64,000 bases of DNA from Halothiobacillus sp. GTDB taxonomy: Bacteria; Pseudomonadota; Gammaproteobacteria; Halothiobacillales; Halothiobacillaceae. The position numbers were made by a program, and so were the translations under genes. Below the pieces are notes generated by a model that worked only from the letters and a program-made list of their open reading frames with translations, did not search any database and had not been told where the DNA came from. Where the stretch lies: positions 1 to 64,000 of the forward strand of contig JAGUXT010000059.1 of assembly GCA_020061705.1 (NCBI GenBank). Direction: 5' to 3'. The number at the start of each line of letters is the position of its first letter. Position 1 is the first letter of the stretch. This document shows, piece after piece, positions 16,728 through 25,507 of this stretch.

Positions 16728-16911
16728 TCAGACAGGACTCAGCATCTCACAGGCAAGTTGAGCCATGGTATTGACGCCGTCTGCCGTGCCCAGTCGAGTT
16801 TGAACTTCAGCCAAGTCGTTCTTGATCTTTTGAGCATAGTCAGCATCACGCAGAATGCGCTGCATTTCATGGGCAATCGCCTGCGGTTCGGCGGCGTTTT
16901 GCACGAACTCC
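16728..16911 (-). pseudogene. Duplicated 3' end of lpxB
   Basis: About 57 codons in the lpxB frame (EFVQNAAEPQAIAHEMQRIL ... CEMLSPV stop) are a diverged copy of the end of lpxB. The differences are mostly synonymous or conservative. There is no start codon, and the fragment directly follows the HigA-like gene. It forms a direct repeat with the end of the intact lpxB gene and brackets the HigBA-like module. Confidence 0.9.
16740..16911. repeat. Direct repeat copy 1 (lpxB tail)
   Basis: 172 bp with strong identity to 17631-17802, same orientation, 891 bp apart. Divergence between the copies is concentrated in one 40-bp stretch. Confidence 0.9.
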
Positions 16912-16925
16912 CGTGGCTTCGGGTT

Positions 16926-17222
16926 TCAGGCGTGCAGCACTCGTAGCGCCACATCGGGCTCGGTCAAAACAATCTTGAGCAATGCGGCAGCCGGACCGGT
17001 CGGGTTGCGGCGGTGTTGCTCCCAATTTTGCAGAGTCTTGGTGCTGACTCGCATTAACTGCGCAAACTCACTTTGGGACAAGCCAAGTTGCTCACGTAAG
17101 ACTTTGACGTCTGGCGTGTTCACCGTAAATCTGCGAGAAGCAGGCATTTCACAGTGGGCAATCGCTTTGGCTTCTTTCAAGCTTTGCAGAAGGTCATCGA
17201 ACAGGGGTTGTTCCATTGTCAT
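16926..17222 (-). CDS. HigA/NadS-type helix-turn-helix antitoxin
   Basis: 98 residues. An N-terminal toxin-contacting segment precedes an XRE-family HTH (VKVLREQLGLSQSEFAQLM, then VSTKTLQNWEQHRRNPTGPA). It would bind the adjacent RelE-type toxin and the operon promoter. The order is toxin first, antitoxin second, with an ATGA overlap, as in higBA-type modules. It is immediately followed by the duplicated lpxB tail. Confidence 0.88.
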   Translation of the reverse strand: MTMEQPLFDDLLQSLKEAKAIAHCEMPASRRFTVNTPDVKVLREQLGLSQSEFAQLMRVSTKTLQNWEQHRRNPTGPAAALLKIVLTEPDVALRVLHA

Positions 17223-17530
17223 AGCTCCTTTACAAGTTCGCGCAATAAGGCGGTTTCCCGGTCTGTTAACGTATCTTTCTTTGACTTCGGGTAGATGAGC
17301 AGCATGTAAACTTGGTCATCATGACGCAGCCAGTAATAGATCACGCGTACGCCACCACTCTTGCCACGTCCGGGCAGTGCGTGGCGCAATTTTCGGATTC
17401 CTCCGCCCCCTTGGATGATTTCGCCCCGTTCGGGGTTCTCGACCAAGGCATGCTGAAGCACTGTGTACTCGTCATCCGTCATTAGATCGACCAGTAAGCG
17501 GGTGAAGGTTGGGGTCTCAATGAATTCCAT
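17219..17530 (-). CDS. RelE/HigB-type toxin
   Basis: 103 residues with the RelE-superfamily core: HALVENPERGEIIQGGGGIRK, then RHALPGRGKSGGVRVIYYW and MLLIYPKSKKDTLTDRE. Basic residues in the GRGKSGG/RVIYYW strands are those expected for ribosome-dependent mRNA cleavage. It is probably intact. It is the first gene of the module and is translated into the antitoxin by a 4-nt overlap. Confidence 0.88.
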   Translation of the reverse strand: MEFIETPTFTRLLVDLMTDDEYTVLQHALVENPERGEIIQGGGGIRKLRHALPGRGKSGGVRVIYYWLRHDDQVYMLLIYPKSKKDTLTDRETALLRELVKEL

Positions 17531-17612
17531 ACGTCAAATCTTATCCGCCATTGGCGGATAAGGCTAGAGTAGGTTCAGTTAATAGGAAGCCTTGTTCAAT
17601 AATGGAGTGACG

Positions 17613-18773
17613 CTATAAGTCTTGACCCGTCAGCATCTCACAGGCAAGTTGGGCCATGGTATTGACGCCATCTGCCGTGCCCAGTCGAGTTTGAACTTCA
17701 GTAAGGTCGTGCCGAATCTGCGTGCGGTAATCGGCATCACGCAGAATGCGCTGCATTTCAAGTGCAATCGCCTGCGGCTCGGCGGCGTTTTGCACGAACT
17801 CCTGCACGATGCGGCGCTCGGCGACGATATTGACCAGGGCAATGTCGGGGATGCGGATCAGTGGTTTGAGCAGGGTGTAGGTGAGCGGGGAGACCTTGTA
17901 AACCACGGCCATGGGCACGCCCATCAGCGCGGTTTCCAGCGTGGCGGTGCCGGAGGCGACCAGGGCGGCATCGCAGCAGGCCAGTACGTCGTAGCTGCGT
18001 TCATGCACGCGCCGCACGGGCACGTTTGAAGCGGCAAGCAGGGGGTCGAGCAAATCATCCGGAATGGTGGCAGCCTGTGGCAGGATGAATTGCAGATCGG
18101 GCTGGGTTTGCCGCAACAGCGCGGCGCTGTGCAGCATGACGGGCAGCAGGCGTTGCACTTCGGCCTTGCGGCTGCCGGGCAGCAGGCCGATGACCGGGTG
18201 TGTGGCGCTCAGGCCGAATTCCTGCATCAACACTTCACGCGATCTGCTTGCCTGCACGCGCCCGACGAGCGGGCGGCCGACATAGCGCACGGGGATGTTG
18301 TGTGCTTCGTAAAAGCGGGTTTCAAACGGGAAGATGACGGCCATCATGTCGATGGCGGCACCGTATTTTTTCACCCGTCCTGGTCGCCAGGCCCAGACTT
18401 GCGGACTGACGTAAAACAGCACCTTGATGCCGCAGGCTTTGGCGTGGCGGGCGAGTTTGAGGTTGAATTCCTTGTAATCGACGCAGATCAAAAGGTCGGG
18501 GCGCTGGGTGCAGACGGCATCCTGCATGGTGGTGAGCGCCCGGCGAATCGCGCCGTAATGGCGCAGAACCTCACCCAGACCGACTACACCAATGCCGCTT
18601 GAATCCACGTTCAATTCGATGCCCGCCTCCGCCATGGCCCGGCTTCCCATGCCTGTGCCGCAAAGGTTTGGAAGGCGCTCGCGCATGGCGCGGAACACGG
18701 CTGCCGCATGTTTGTCGCCGGAGGCTTCGCCGGCTGAGAACATGACGGTGGGAGCAGAATTAGCCGATGGCAC
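17613..18773 (-). CDS. lpxB: Lipid-A-disaccharide synthase
   Basis: A 386-residue GT19 glycosyltransferase that joins UDP-2,3-diacyl-glucosamine and lipid X to make the lipid A disaccharide at the inner membrane. Family signatures include FSAGEASGDKHAA near the N-terminus, YVSPQVWAWRPGRV, LLPGSRKAEVQRL and ASGTATLETALMGVPM. It overlaps the start side of the aminotransferase gene by 14 bp, so it is part of the gnnA-gnnB-lpxB series. Its 3' end has a duplicate about 0.9 kb downstream. Confidence 0.97.
   Translation of the reverse strand: MPSANSAPTVMFSAGEASGDKHAAAVFRAMRERLPNLCGTGMGSRAMAEAGIELNVDSSGIGVVGLGEVLRHYGAIRRALTTMQDAVCTQRPDLLICVDYKEFNLKLARHAKACGIKVLFYVSPQVWAWRPGRVKKYGAAIDMMAVIFPFETRFYEAHNIPVRYVGRPLVGRVQASRSREVLMQEFGLSATHPVIGLLPGSRKAEVQRLLPVMLHSAALLRQTQPDLQFILPQAATIPDDLLDPLLAASNVPVRRVHERSYDVLACCDAALVASGTATLETALMGVPMAVVYKVSPLTYTLLKPLIRIPDIALVNIVAERRIVQEFVQNAAEPQAIALEMQRILRDADYRTQIRHDLTEVQTRLGTADGVNTMAQLACEMLTGQDL
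17631..17802. repeat. Direct repeat copy 2 (within lpxB)
   Basis: The 3' part of the intact lpxB gene that is duplicated at 16740-16911. The two copies flank the HigBA-like module. Confidence 0.9.
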
Positions 18774-19857
18774 GACGGATAACAGCGCAGATCTGGTCGA
18801 TGGACACGTCGCTTAGCTCAGGATAGATCGGCAGGCTGAGGCAGCGTTGCGCCACGTTTTCCGCATTGGGCAGGCTCAGGCCAGGGTAGTCGGGCTTGAG
18901 CACGTTTTGCTGGTGCAGCGGGATGGGGTAGTAGATCGCCGAGGCGATTTTTTCGGCCTGCAATGCCTGCTGGATGCTTTCGCGGTGGTCAGTCAGGAGT
19001 GTGTATTGGTGGAATACATGCGTGCCGATGCCGTCCTCATGCGGTGTAGTGACGGGCAGGCCGGCAAGACCAGCATTGTAGCGGTGCGCCACGCGGCGGC
19101 GTTCGCTGTTATAGCTGGCAATGTGCTTGAGTTTGGCGCGCAGGATGACAGCCTGCATTTCATCCAGGCGGCTGTTGTAGCCGATGATGTCGTGGTAGTA
19201 GCGCACTTTGCTGCCGTGGTTGCGCAACTGGCGCAGGGTTTCGGCCAGCCCATCATCGTTTGTGCTGACCATGCCGCCGTCGCCGAAGCAGCCGAGGTTC
19301 TTGCTGGGAAAGAAGCTGAAGGCGCCCACATCGCCCATGCCGCCGGTCATGTGGCCTTCGATATCCGCGCCGAATGATTGCGCGCAATCTTCGATGATTT
19401 TGAGCTGGTGCCTGATGGCAAGGGCGCGAATTGCGGCCATGTCGGCGGGCTGGCCGAACAGATGCACCGGCATGATGGCGCGGGTTTTGGGCGTGATGGC
19501 CGCTTCGATCTGATTCACGTCGATATTGAAGCTTTGCGGGTCGATATCGATAAACACCGGGCGGGCGCCGACGTAGCAAATGGCTTCGGCGGTGGCGATA
19601 AAGGTGAAGGGGGTGGTGATGACTTCATCGCCTGCACCAATGCCCGCTGCCAGCAGGGCGAGATGTAGTGCATCGGTGCCGTTGGCGCAGGTTACGGCAT
19701 GTTTAACGCCAAGGTGGGCTGCGGCTTCCTCTTCAAAGGCGCGCACATTCGGGCCGAGAATGAATTGCGCGGTTTCCAGCGTGTGCAGCAAGCCTGCGTC
19801 GATTTCACTTTTCAGAGCCTGGTATTGGGCGGTCAGGTCAACCATTGGAATGGACAT
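18760..19857 (-). CDS. gnnB: DegT/DnrJ/EryC1 sugar aminotransferase, probable GnnB
   Basis: 365 residues from MSIPMVDLTAQYQALK. An upstream in-frame ATG would use codons from a dispersed repeat and was rejected. It is a PLP-dependent aminotransferase with the family's CANGTDALHLALLAAG, ITTPFTFIATAEAI and FSFFPSKNLGCFGDGG (Schiff-base Lys in 'SKN'). In Acidithiobacillus ferrooxidans, GnnA and GnnB make UDP-GlcNAc3N for lipid A and are encoded beside lpx genes. The neighbours here (a Gfo/Idh/MocA dehydrogenase and lpxB) match that. Related WbpE-type enzymes make O-antigen sugars and are the main alternative. Confidence 0.8.
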   Translation of the reverse strand: MSIPMVDLTAQYQALKSEIDAGLLHTLETAQFILGPNVRAFEEEAAAHLGVKHAVTCANGTDALHLALLAAGIGAGDEVITTPFTFIATAEAICYVGARPVFIDIDPQSFNIDVNQIEAAITPKTRAIMPVHLFGQPADMAAIRALAIRHQLKIIEDCAQSFGADIEGHMTGGMGDVGAFSFFPSKNLGCFGDGGMVSTNDDGLAETLRQLRNHGSKVRYYHDIIGYNSRLDEMQAVILRAKLKHIASYNSERRRVAHRYNAGLAGLPVTTPHEDGIGTHVFHQYTLLTDHRESIQQALQAEKIASAIYYPIPLHQQNVLKPDYPGLSLPNAENVAQRCLSLPIYPELSDVSIDQICAVIRRAIG

Positions 19858-19888
19858 GGCGGGTCTCGGTAGATGAATGTGGAAAGAA

Positions 19889-19916
19889 ATTTTAGCCACA
19901 GAGGGCACAGAGTTCA
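19889..19916. repeat. Dispersed inverted repeat, left arm (TTTAGCCACAGAGG family)
   Basis: TTTAGCCACAGAGGGCACAG begins here. Its inverted counterpart lies at 20042-20069, and a related copy at 54332-54360. It looks like a short dispersed repeat of unknown function lying between gnnA and gnnB. Confidence 0.75.
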
Positions 19917-20041
19917 CTGAGATGAAATCCGGGGGTATGCTCAAATAAGTGTTAGATGTCGAATTGAGAGTCTTCGATGCAATAACCCCGATTTGATGTA
20001 AGCCTATTCGGCTGAAAGAGTTGTGAAAGCACTAATTCTCA

Positions 20042-20069
20042 GAGCCCTCTGTGACCTCTGTGGCTAAAA
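20042..20069. repeat. Dispersed inverted repeat, right arm
   Basis: Complement of the left arm (GACCTCTGTGGCTAAAA part), ending directly at the gnnA stop codon. Together the arms could form a long-range hairpin of about 20 bp enclosing 125 nt. Confidence 0.75.
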
Positions 20070-20070
20070 G

Positions 20071-21009
20071 TTAAACGGTTTTAAGTTTGGCGCTAATCGC
20101 TTCTGCGGCAGCAAGGGCGCGACGGCCAGCCTCGCCGGAAACACGCGGTGTTTTGCCGTGGATACAGCAATCAGCAAAGTGGCGAATTTCCTCCAGCAAG
20201 GCATCGCTGCTCTCAAAGCTTTGTTCATTGGGAATGAAGTTGGGTACGCCGGGGAACATTTCGCCTTCGCCGCGTTGGTAGCTTGACAGGATACGGTTCT
20301 GGAAATCCACCGAGAGGTAGGCATCTTTCTGGAACAGGCGCATCTTGCGCTCGCTTTTCAGGCTGATGCGGCTGGCCGTGACGTTGGCGACGCAGCCGTT
20401 GGCAAAAGTCAGGCGTGCATTGGCAATGTCGGTGTCGTTGGTCAGAACGGCGGCACCGGACGCTTCGATGCCGACAATCTCCGAGTCCACCATGTCGAGG
20501 ATGATGTCGATGTCGTGAATCATTAAGTCAAGCACCACGCTGACATCGGTGGCGCGTGGCTTGAACGGAGCCAGTCGGGTGGATTCAATGAACCGCGGCG
20601 CGTTGAGCACGCCTTCGAGCGCAAGGATGGCGGGATTGAAGCGCTCCAGATGACCGACCATGAGCACGCGCTGCTGTTCGTGGGCAAGTCGAATCAGTTC
20701 GTCGGCCTCTGCAACCGTGGTGGTAATGGGTTTTTCAACCAGAACATGTCTCCCGGCCTGAAGAAAATCGCGTGCAATGGCGAAATGCAGGCTGGTAGGT
20801 ACGGCAATGCTGACGGCATCAACCTTGCCGAGCAGGTCGCGGTAATCACTCAATGCCTGGCAACCGTGCTTGGCGGCAACAGCCTCGGCAGCTTTGGCAT
20901 GGGTATCAACAATGGCGATCAGTTCGCACTCGGGCAGGGCGGCATATTTATCCGCATGAAACTTGCCGAGGTAGCCTGTGCCGATGACGGCGCATTTGAG
21001 TTTAGACAT
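20071..21009 (-). CDS. gnnA: Gfo/Idh/MocA-family oxidoreductase, probable GnnA
   Basis: A 312-residue NAD-dependent dehydrogenase. The Rossmann motif is GTGYLGKFHADKY near the N-terminus, and EKPITT (catalytic Lys) and the H-D pair in LMIHDIDIILDM are typical of the family. In the GnnA/GnnB pathway it would oxidise the C3 hydroxyl of UDP-GlcNAc, supplying the ketone for transamination and so enabling an amide-linked 3-acyl chain on lipid A. Assignment rests on the neighbouring aminotransferase and lpxB. lpxA and lpxD are not in this window. Confidence 0.78.
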   Translation of the reverse strand: MSKLKCAVIGTGYLGKFHADKYAALPECELIAIVDTHAKAAEAVAAKHGCQALSDYRDLLGKVDAVSIAVPTSLHFAIARDFLQAGRHVLVEKPITTTVAEADELIRLAHEQQRVLMVGHLERFNPAILALEGVLNAPRFIESTRLAPFKPRATDVSVVLDLMIHDIDIILDMVDSEIVGIEASGAAVLTNDTDIANARLTFANGCVANVTASRISLKSERKMRLFQKDAYLSVDFQNRILSSYQRGEGEMFPGVPNFIPNEQSFESSDALLEEIRHFADCCIHGKTPRVSGEAGRRALAAAEAISAKLKTV

Positions 21010-21067
21010 GCCTTATCCTGTGCTGCATTTTTTTGAAATGTCTGAATTAAGGACGGGATTATAGGCT

Positions 21068-21679
21068 ATGCGTGCAGATTCTTATGACTTGTTTGCTGAG
21101 AGTGCGGCGACTGAGGTTTGGGTGGCCGGTGTGGACGAAGCCGGACGTGGCCCTTTGGCCGGAGCGGTGTTTGCGGCGGCGGTCATTCTTGATCCTGAGC
21201 GGCCGATTGCTGGACTGAATGACTCAAAGAAATTGAGCGAAAAGCGGCGTGAAGCCTTGTTTGTCGAGATTCAGGCCAAGGCGCGAGCCTGGAGTATTGC
21301 CGAGGCGAGCGCGGCAGAGATTGATGCCATCAATATCTTGCAGGCTAGCCTATTGGCCATGCAACGCGCAGTCGCGGGATTGTCCAGGGTGCCGACGGAG
21401 GTTTTAGTGGACGGGAATCGTGCGCCCGCGTTCGCATGTCCGGCACGGGCGATTATCGGCGGCGATGCACTGGAGCCATGTATCAGCGCGGCGTCGATTT
21501 TGGCCAAGGTGGCGCGGGATCGTACTTTGCTGGAGTTGCACGCACGCTATCCGCAGTATGGTTTTGATCGGCACAAGGGTTATCCGACGGCGGAGCACAT
21601 GGCGGCGCTGGTGGCGCATGGCGCATGTCCGGAGCATCGGCGGAGCTTTGCACCGGTCAAGCGGGTGCTGGGTGGTTGA
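21068..21679 (+). CDS. rnhB: Ribonuclease HII
   Basis: A 203-residue endonuclease that cuts RNA in RNA-DNA hybrids, including single misincorporated ribonucleotides. Signature [14 protein letters not shown] (DEAGRG metal-binding) is near the N-terminus, and the remaining acidic residues lie in DGNRAP and [12 protein letters not shown]. It is divergent from gnnA, and its last 23 bp overlap the convergent lpxH gene. In many relatives rnhB follows lpxB directly, so the locus has been rearranged. Confidence 0.97.
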   Translation: MRADSYDLFAESAATEVWVAGVDEAGRGPLAGAVFAAAVILDPERPIAGLNDSKKLSEKRREALFVEIQAKARAWSIAEASAAEIDAINILQASLLAMQRAVAGLSRVPTEVLVDGNRAPAFACPARAIIGGDALEPCISAASILAKVARDRTLLELHARYPQYGFDRHKGYPTAEHMAALVAHGACPEHRRSFAPVKRVLGG

Positions 21680-22436
21680 TTTCCGAATAAGGCCAAGGCG
21701 CAGTGGCAAGCTGCTGGGTGCGTTCTGCATGAATGCGTTCCAGGCTTAACCCGGTGGGCTGGATGCTGAGTAGAACGGCGCCATCTTCCCAATCACCGAG
21801 CACCGCTCGCAGGCCATGAGTTTCCTGATGAATGGCAGGGCGATGCGTGTGACCGTGGATAAGGACGTTAACACCATGGCGCTGCATGGCGTCGCTCACG
21901 GCTTGCGTGTTGACATCCATGATGAGGTTGGATTTTTGCCCGGTGGCCTGCTTGCTGCGCTCGCGTAGCCTGGAGGCAAGTTTCATGCGTGTTTTCAAGG
22001 GCAGATGGCTCAGGACAAACTTTATGAATGGATGGCGCAGTTTGCGGCGCATGGCCTGGTAGGGTGCATCGTCGGTGCAAAGGGTATCGCCATGAAGCAG
22101 CGCGACAGGATGGCCGTACAGCTCGGTGACATAAACATCCGGCAGCAGGTTGAAGCCGAGGCGCTTGGCAAGCGCCTGTCCAATCATGAAATCGCGGTTG
22201 CCATGCTGAAAAAGCAGGGGGATGCCCGCGCTGGAAAGTCTTTTGAGCAGATCGAGCGCGGGCTGAATAGGGGGTGGGATGGGTGCGTCGTCACCCACCC
22301 AGACTTCGACAAAATCGCCCAAAATATAAAGCGCATCTGCTTTGAGCAGACGCGCTTCAAGGGCGAGTAGCTGTTGTGTGATGTGTGGCGCATCCTCGCG
22401 CAAATGCAGGTCGGCGAGGATGATGATTTCAGACAT
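21657..22436 (-). CDS. lpxH: UDP-2,3-diacylglucosamine diphosphatase
   Basis: A 259-residue metallophosphoesterase that hydrolyses UDP-2,3-diacyl-GlcN to lipid X for LpxB. Metal-ligand motifs are ADLHL (DxH), GDFVEVW (GD), HGNRDFMIG (GNRD), HGDTLCTDD and IHGHTHRP. It is peripheral to the inner membrane. It overlaps rnhB tail-to-tail and follows ppiB on the same strand with 18 bp between. Confidence 0.95.
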   Translation of the reverse strand: MSEIIILADLHLREDAPHITQQLLALEARLLKADALYILGDFVEVWVGDDAPIPPPIQPALDLLKRLSSAGIPLLFQHGNRDFMIGQALAKRLGFNLLPDVYVTELYGHPVALLHGDTLCTDDAPYQAMRRKLRHPFIKFVLSHLPLKTRMKLASRLRERSKQATGQKSNLIMDVNTQAVSDAMQRHGVNVLIHGHTHRPAIHQETHGLRAVLGDWEDGAVLLSIQPTGLSLERIHAERTQQLATAPWPYSEINHPAPA

Positions 22437-22454
22437 GCGAGGTGTCAGCCAGAC

Positions 22455-22967
22455 TCAGGCTTCGACGCGGGTCACGCTGTCAATCAGGATGTCTTCGCGC
22501 GGAACATCGCCATGCCCTGCGCGGTTGCCAGTGGGTTGCTTGGCAATGGTATCCACCACGTCCATACCTTCAACCACCTTGCCAAATACGCAATAACCGA
22601 AGCCTTGCGGGCTTGGGCTGCTGAAATTCAGAAAGTCGTTGTCCTTGAGGTTGATGAAAAACTGACTGGTGGCTGAATGTGGAATGGAGGTGCGCGCCAT
22701 GGCTAGGGTGCCACGATCATTTTTCAGACCATTGGCCGCCTCGTTTTCGATAGGGGCATGGTTGGGCTTGTTGGCCATGTCGGGGGTCAGTCCGCCGCCC
22801 TGGATCATGAACCCCGGAATGACGCGGTGGAACAGTGTTCCTGCGTAAAATCCTTCATCCACATAGCTCAGGATGTTGGCCACGGTTTTTGGGGCGGCAG
22901 CGGGATCAAGTTCAACGATGATGTTGCCAAGACGGGTGGAGATTTGGATACGTGGTTGGGAGGACAT
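22455..22967 (-). CDS. ppiB: Peptidyl-prolyl cis-trans isomerase (cyclophilin)
   Basis: About 170 residues. Cyclophilin core motifs are [33 protein letters not shown] and [12 protein letters not shown]. There is no signal peptide, so it is the cytoplasmic PpiB type assisting proline isomerisation during folding. The ATG at [10 protein letters not shown] was taken. A TTG five codons upstream is the alternative. Confidence 0.93.
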   Translation of the reverse strand: MSSQPRIQISTRLGNIIVELDPAAAPKTVANILSYVDEGFYAGTLFHRVIPGFMIQGGGLTPDMANKPNHAPIENEAANGLKNDRGTLAMARTSIPHSATSQFFINLKDNDFLNFSSPSPQGFGYCVFGKVVEGMDVVDTIAKQPTGNRAGHGDVPREDILIDSVTRVEA

Positions 22968-23202
22968 GGAGTTAAAGCTCAAGATAATTCACGGGCTGGC
23001 ATGATAACGTGTCCGTGATGGGTAAATAAATGAGTCCATGTGTAAAAAAGGCTTCGCTTCCCAAGAGTTCCGGCTTACGATAGGCACGCGTTTAGAATTA
23101 AACGCATGTATACAAGACCTTCGGGTCGCATCAGTAGCTACGTCGCGTCATGGTTAGTTATTGGTGCTGTTTTCCATGGCGCACGTTTTAGATTGAGTTT
23201 TT

Positions 23203-23508
23203 ATGATCAATATTTATGTAGGCAACCTGTCCTTCCGCACTGATGACGAAGAACTTCGTCAAACTTTTGAGAGCTTTGGCGAAATTGCTTCCGCTAAAGT
23301 TGTCATGGATCGTGACACCGGCCGTTCTAAGGGTTTTGGCTTTGTTGAAATGCCAAACAAGGAAGAAGGCATGGCAGCGATCAAGGCGCTGGATGGTCAG
23401 GACATGGGCGGACGCACACTGCGTGTGAACGAAGCTCAGCCGCGCGAAGCGCGTCCACCACGCCGTGATGGCGGTGGTTTCGACTCTCGTCCGCCACGCC
23501 GTTTCTAA
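23203..23508 (+). CDS. RRM-domain RNA-binding protein
   Basis: 101 residues: one complete RNA recognition motif with RNP2 (IYVGNL, residues 3-8) and RNP1 (KGFGFVEM near 44), then an Arg/Pro/Gly-rich tail (REARPPRRDGGG...). Bacterial single-RRM proteins of this kind are often cold-induced and bind RNA non-specifically. A long leader with small hairpins precedes it (from about 23090), consistent with post-transcriptional control, and a terminator follows. Confidence 0.9.
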   Translation: MINIYVGNLSFRTDDEELRQTFESFGEIASAKVVMDRDTGRSKGFGFVEMPNKEEGMAAIKALDGQDMGGRTLRVNEAQPREARPPRRDGGGFDSRPPRRF

Positions 23509-23609
23509 TATCACTGCTTCTGCCGTTGCTCCGTTATGCGGGGTAACGTGTTTTAGTGATGAATTGGAAATAAGTTGTTAGTTAATCTAATGACTTGAAT
23601 ATTTTGTAT

Positions 23610-23638
23610 AAAGCCATGCCTTAACGTGTGGCTTTTTT
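23610..23638 (+). terminator. Terminator between the RRM gene and cysS
   Basis: AAAGCCA/TGGCTTT stem with a 12-nt loop followed by a T run. It lies just upstream of the cysS start codon at 23662. Confidence 0.65.
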
Positions 23639-23661
23639 ATTTCTATTGCTTCAAGGCCGCC

Positions 23662-25035
23662 ATGCTCCATATTTACTCCACTGAATCGCGTGAAAAACGA
23701 CTTTTTGTCCCCATCGAAGCCGGCAAGGTACGCATGTATGTATGCGGCATGACCGTGTACGACTATTGTCACTTGGGTCATGCGCGGGTCATGGTGGTGT
23801 TTGATATGGTGTACCGCTATTTGCGCCATCTTGGGTTTGATACGACATATGTGCGCAATATCACGGACATTGACGACAAAATCATCAAACGTGCCGCTGA
23901 AAACGGCGAATCTATTCAAACATTAACCCAGCGTTTTATTGATGCCATGCATGAGGATGCCGATGCGCTTGGGTGCTTACGTCCGGATCATGAACCGCGC
24001 GCAACTGAAGCTATTCCTGAAATGGTTGCGATGATTAACACCCTGATTGAAAAGGGTTTTGCCTATCGTGCAGATAATGGCGATGTGTATTACGACGTGA
24101 GTCAGTTTGAGGGCTACGGTCGCCTTTCAGGTAAAAACCTGGAAGATTTACGCTCCGGAGCCCGTGTCGAAATTGGTGAAGCCAAGCATGACCCTTTGGA
24201 TTTCGTGTTGTGGAAGGCCGCCAAACCGGGTGAACCCGCCTGGGATACGCAATGGGGTGCGGGTCGTCCTGGCTGGCATATCGAATGTTCGGCCATGTCC
24301 ACCACCTGTTTGGGGCATAGTTTTGATATTCATGGCGGCGGTATGGATTTGCAGTTTCCGCACCATGAAAATGAAATTGCGCAAAGTGAAGCAGCGACGG
24401 GTTGCCATTATGTGAATTACTGGATGCACAACGGATTTGTGCGTATCAATGAAGAAAAAATGTCGAAGTCATTGAATAACTTCTTCACTGTGCGCGAGGT
24501 TTTGAAGGATTTTCGAGCCGAAGAAATAAGATTTTTCATACTGAATAGCCACTACCGCAGCCCGCTTAATTATGCCGATGCGCAGTTGTTGGCAGCACGC
24601 CAGGGTTTAACGCGTTTATATACAGCCTTGCGTGATGCTGGGGATAATAACGCACCCCATTTGGCTGAGTTTGAGTCGCGTTTTTTCGCAGCAATGGATG
24701 ATGATTTCAATACTCCCATTGCCATAGCGGTGTTGTTTGATTTAGTGAGTGAGATTCATCGTCATACTGGTGACGCACGAGACTCGGCAGCCTCAACCTT
24801 GAAATACCTTGCCGGGGTACTTGGATTGATGCAAATGTCACCTGAAGATTATTTGCGTGGCGAAGCTGGTCAAGGCGGTCTGGAGGATGCAGCGATTCAA
24901 GCGATGGTCGATGAGCGTTTGGCGGCGCGTGCCGCGAGGGACTTTGCCAAATCGGATGAGATTCGTGATGCCTTGTTGCAGCACGGTGTTGTATTGGAGG
25001 ATAGCGCACGGGTTACGCGCTGGCGGCGTGCTTAA
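23662..25035 (+). CDS. cysS: Cysteinyl-tRNA synthetase
   Basis: A 457-residue class I synthetase from [13 protein letters not shown]. An earlier in-frame ATG lies inside the preceding terminator and is unlikely. Zinc-binding Cys in [15 protein letters not shown] includes the HIGH motif (HLGH). Further zinc ligands lie in [16 protein letters not shown] and FPHHENE, and the KMSKS loop is [11 protein letters not shown]. The C-terminal DALR region is present. It charges tRNA-Cys. Confidence 0.98.
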   Translation: MLHIYSTESREKRLFVPIEAGKVRMYVCGMTVYDYCHLGHARVMVVFDMVYRYLRHLGFDTTYVRNITDIDDKIIKRAAENGESIQTLTQRFIDAMHEDADALGCLRPDHEPRATEAIPEMVAMINTLIEKGFAYRADNGDVYYDVSQFEGYGRLSGKNLEDLRSGARVEIGEAKHDPLDFVLWKAAKPGEPAWDTQWGAGRPGWHIECSAMSTTCLGHSFDIHGGGMDLQFPHHENEIAQSEAATGCHYVNYWMHNGFVRINEEKMSKSLNNFFTVREVLKDFRAEEIRFFILNSHYRSPLNYADAQLLAARQGLTRLYTALRDAGDNNAPHLAEFESRFFAAMDDDFNTPIAIAVLFDLVSEIHRHTGDARDSAASTLKYLAGVLGLMQMSPEDYLRGEAGQGGLEDAAIQAMVDERLAARAARDFAKSDEIRDALLQHGVVLEDSARVTRWRRA

Positions 25036-25056
25036 TCCGCTCTATTAAACACACAC

Positions 25057-25087
25057 AAAAAAACGGCTCACAAGGGAGCCGTTTTTT
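25057..25087. terminator. Bidirectional terminator between cysS and soxZ
   Basis: AAAAACGGCTC and GAGCCGTTTTT form an 11-bp stem with a 6-nt loop, with A- and T-runs on both sides. It separates the convergent cysS and soxYZ transcripts. Confidence 0.92.
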
Positions 25088-25142
25088 ATTGTCTTTGAAG
25101 AAGATTGGCTGCGAACAACCAATCTGGCAACGTGCTTAAAAA

Positions 25143-25454
25143 TTAAGCAATCGCAACTTCTGCAGAGTCAGTTTCACCAGTGGTGTCTTTCCAGGTCACT
25201 TTAACCATGTCGCCTGCTTTGGCCGGAGCCTTGAAGGACAGGTATGGGTTCTTGGATACAGCGGCAGACATGTTGCCAGCGATAACAGTCTTACCAGCAA
25301 CATCAGCTGAAATTTCAGTGATGAACTTGGGAGTGATGTCAGCGCCGGTGGTCTTGTCCTTGCGGTTACCGGGTTCCATTGGGTGGGTAATCAGGCACTT
25401 GACTTCAGCCAGGTCGCCAGCGAGGGAGGCGCGAATTTTGATGCTACCAGCCAT
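25143..25454 (-). CDS. soxZ: Sulfur-oxidation carrier subunit SoxZ
   Basis: 103 residues from MAGSIKIRASLAGD, with a GGAGAT site upstream. SoxZ is an immunoglobulin-like beta protein that pairs with SoxY to carry sulfur intermediates of thiosulfate oxidation in the periplasm. Family segments include VKCLITHPMEPG, AGNMSAAVSKNPYLSF and MVKVTWKDTTGE. It has no export signal and would be co-exported with SoxY. It follows soxY by 53 bp. Confidence 0.96.
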   Translation of the reverse strand: MAGSIKIRASLAGDLAEVKCLITHPMEPGNRKDKTTGADITPKFITEISADVAGKTVIAGNMSAAVSKNPYLSFKAPAKAGDMVKVTWKDTTGETDSAEVAIA

Positions 25455-25507
25455 TGAAATATCTCCTATTGAGTTAGTCAGAATACAAAAGTCAAAGGGG
25501 TAGGCGA

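Noticed and set aside
19858-19944. Longer start for the GnnB-like aminotransferase
   Set aside because: The extra 29 codons come from a dispersed repeat, and the internal ATG matches the family's usual start.
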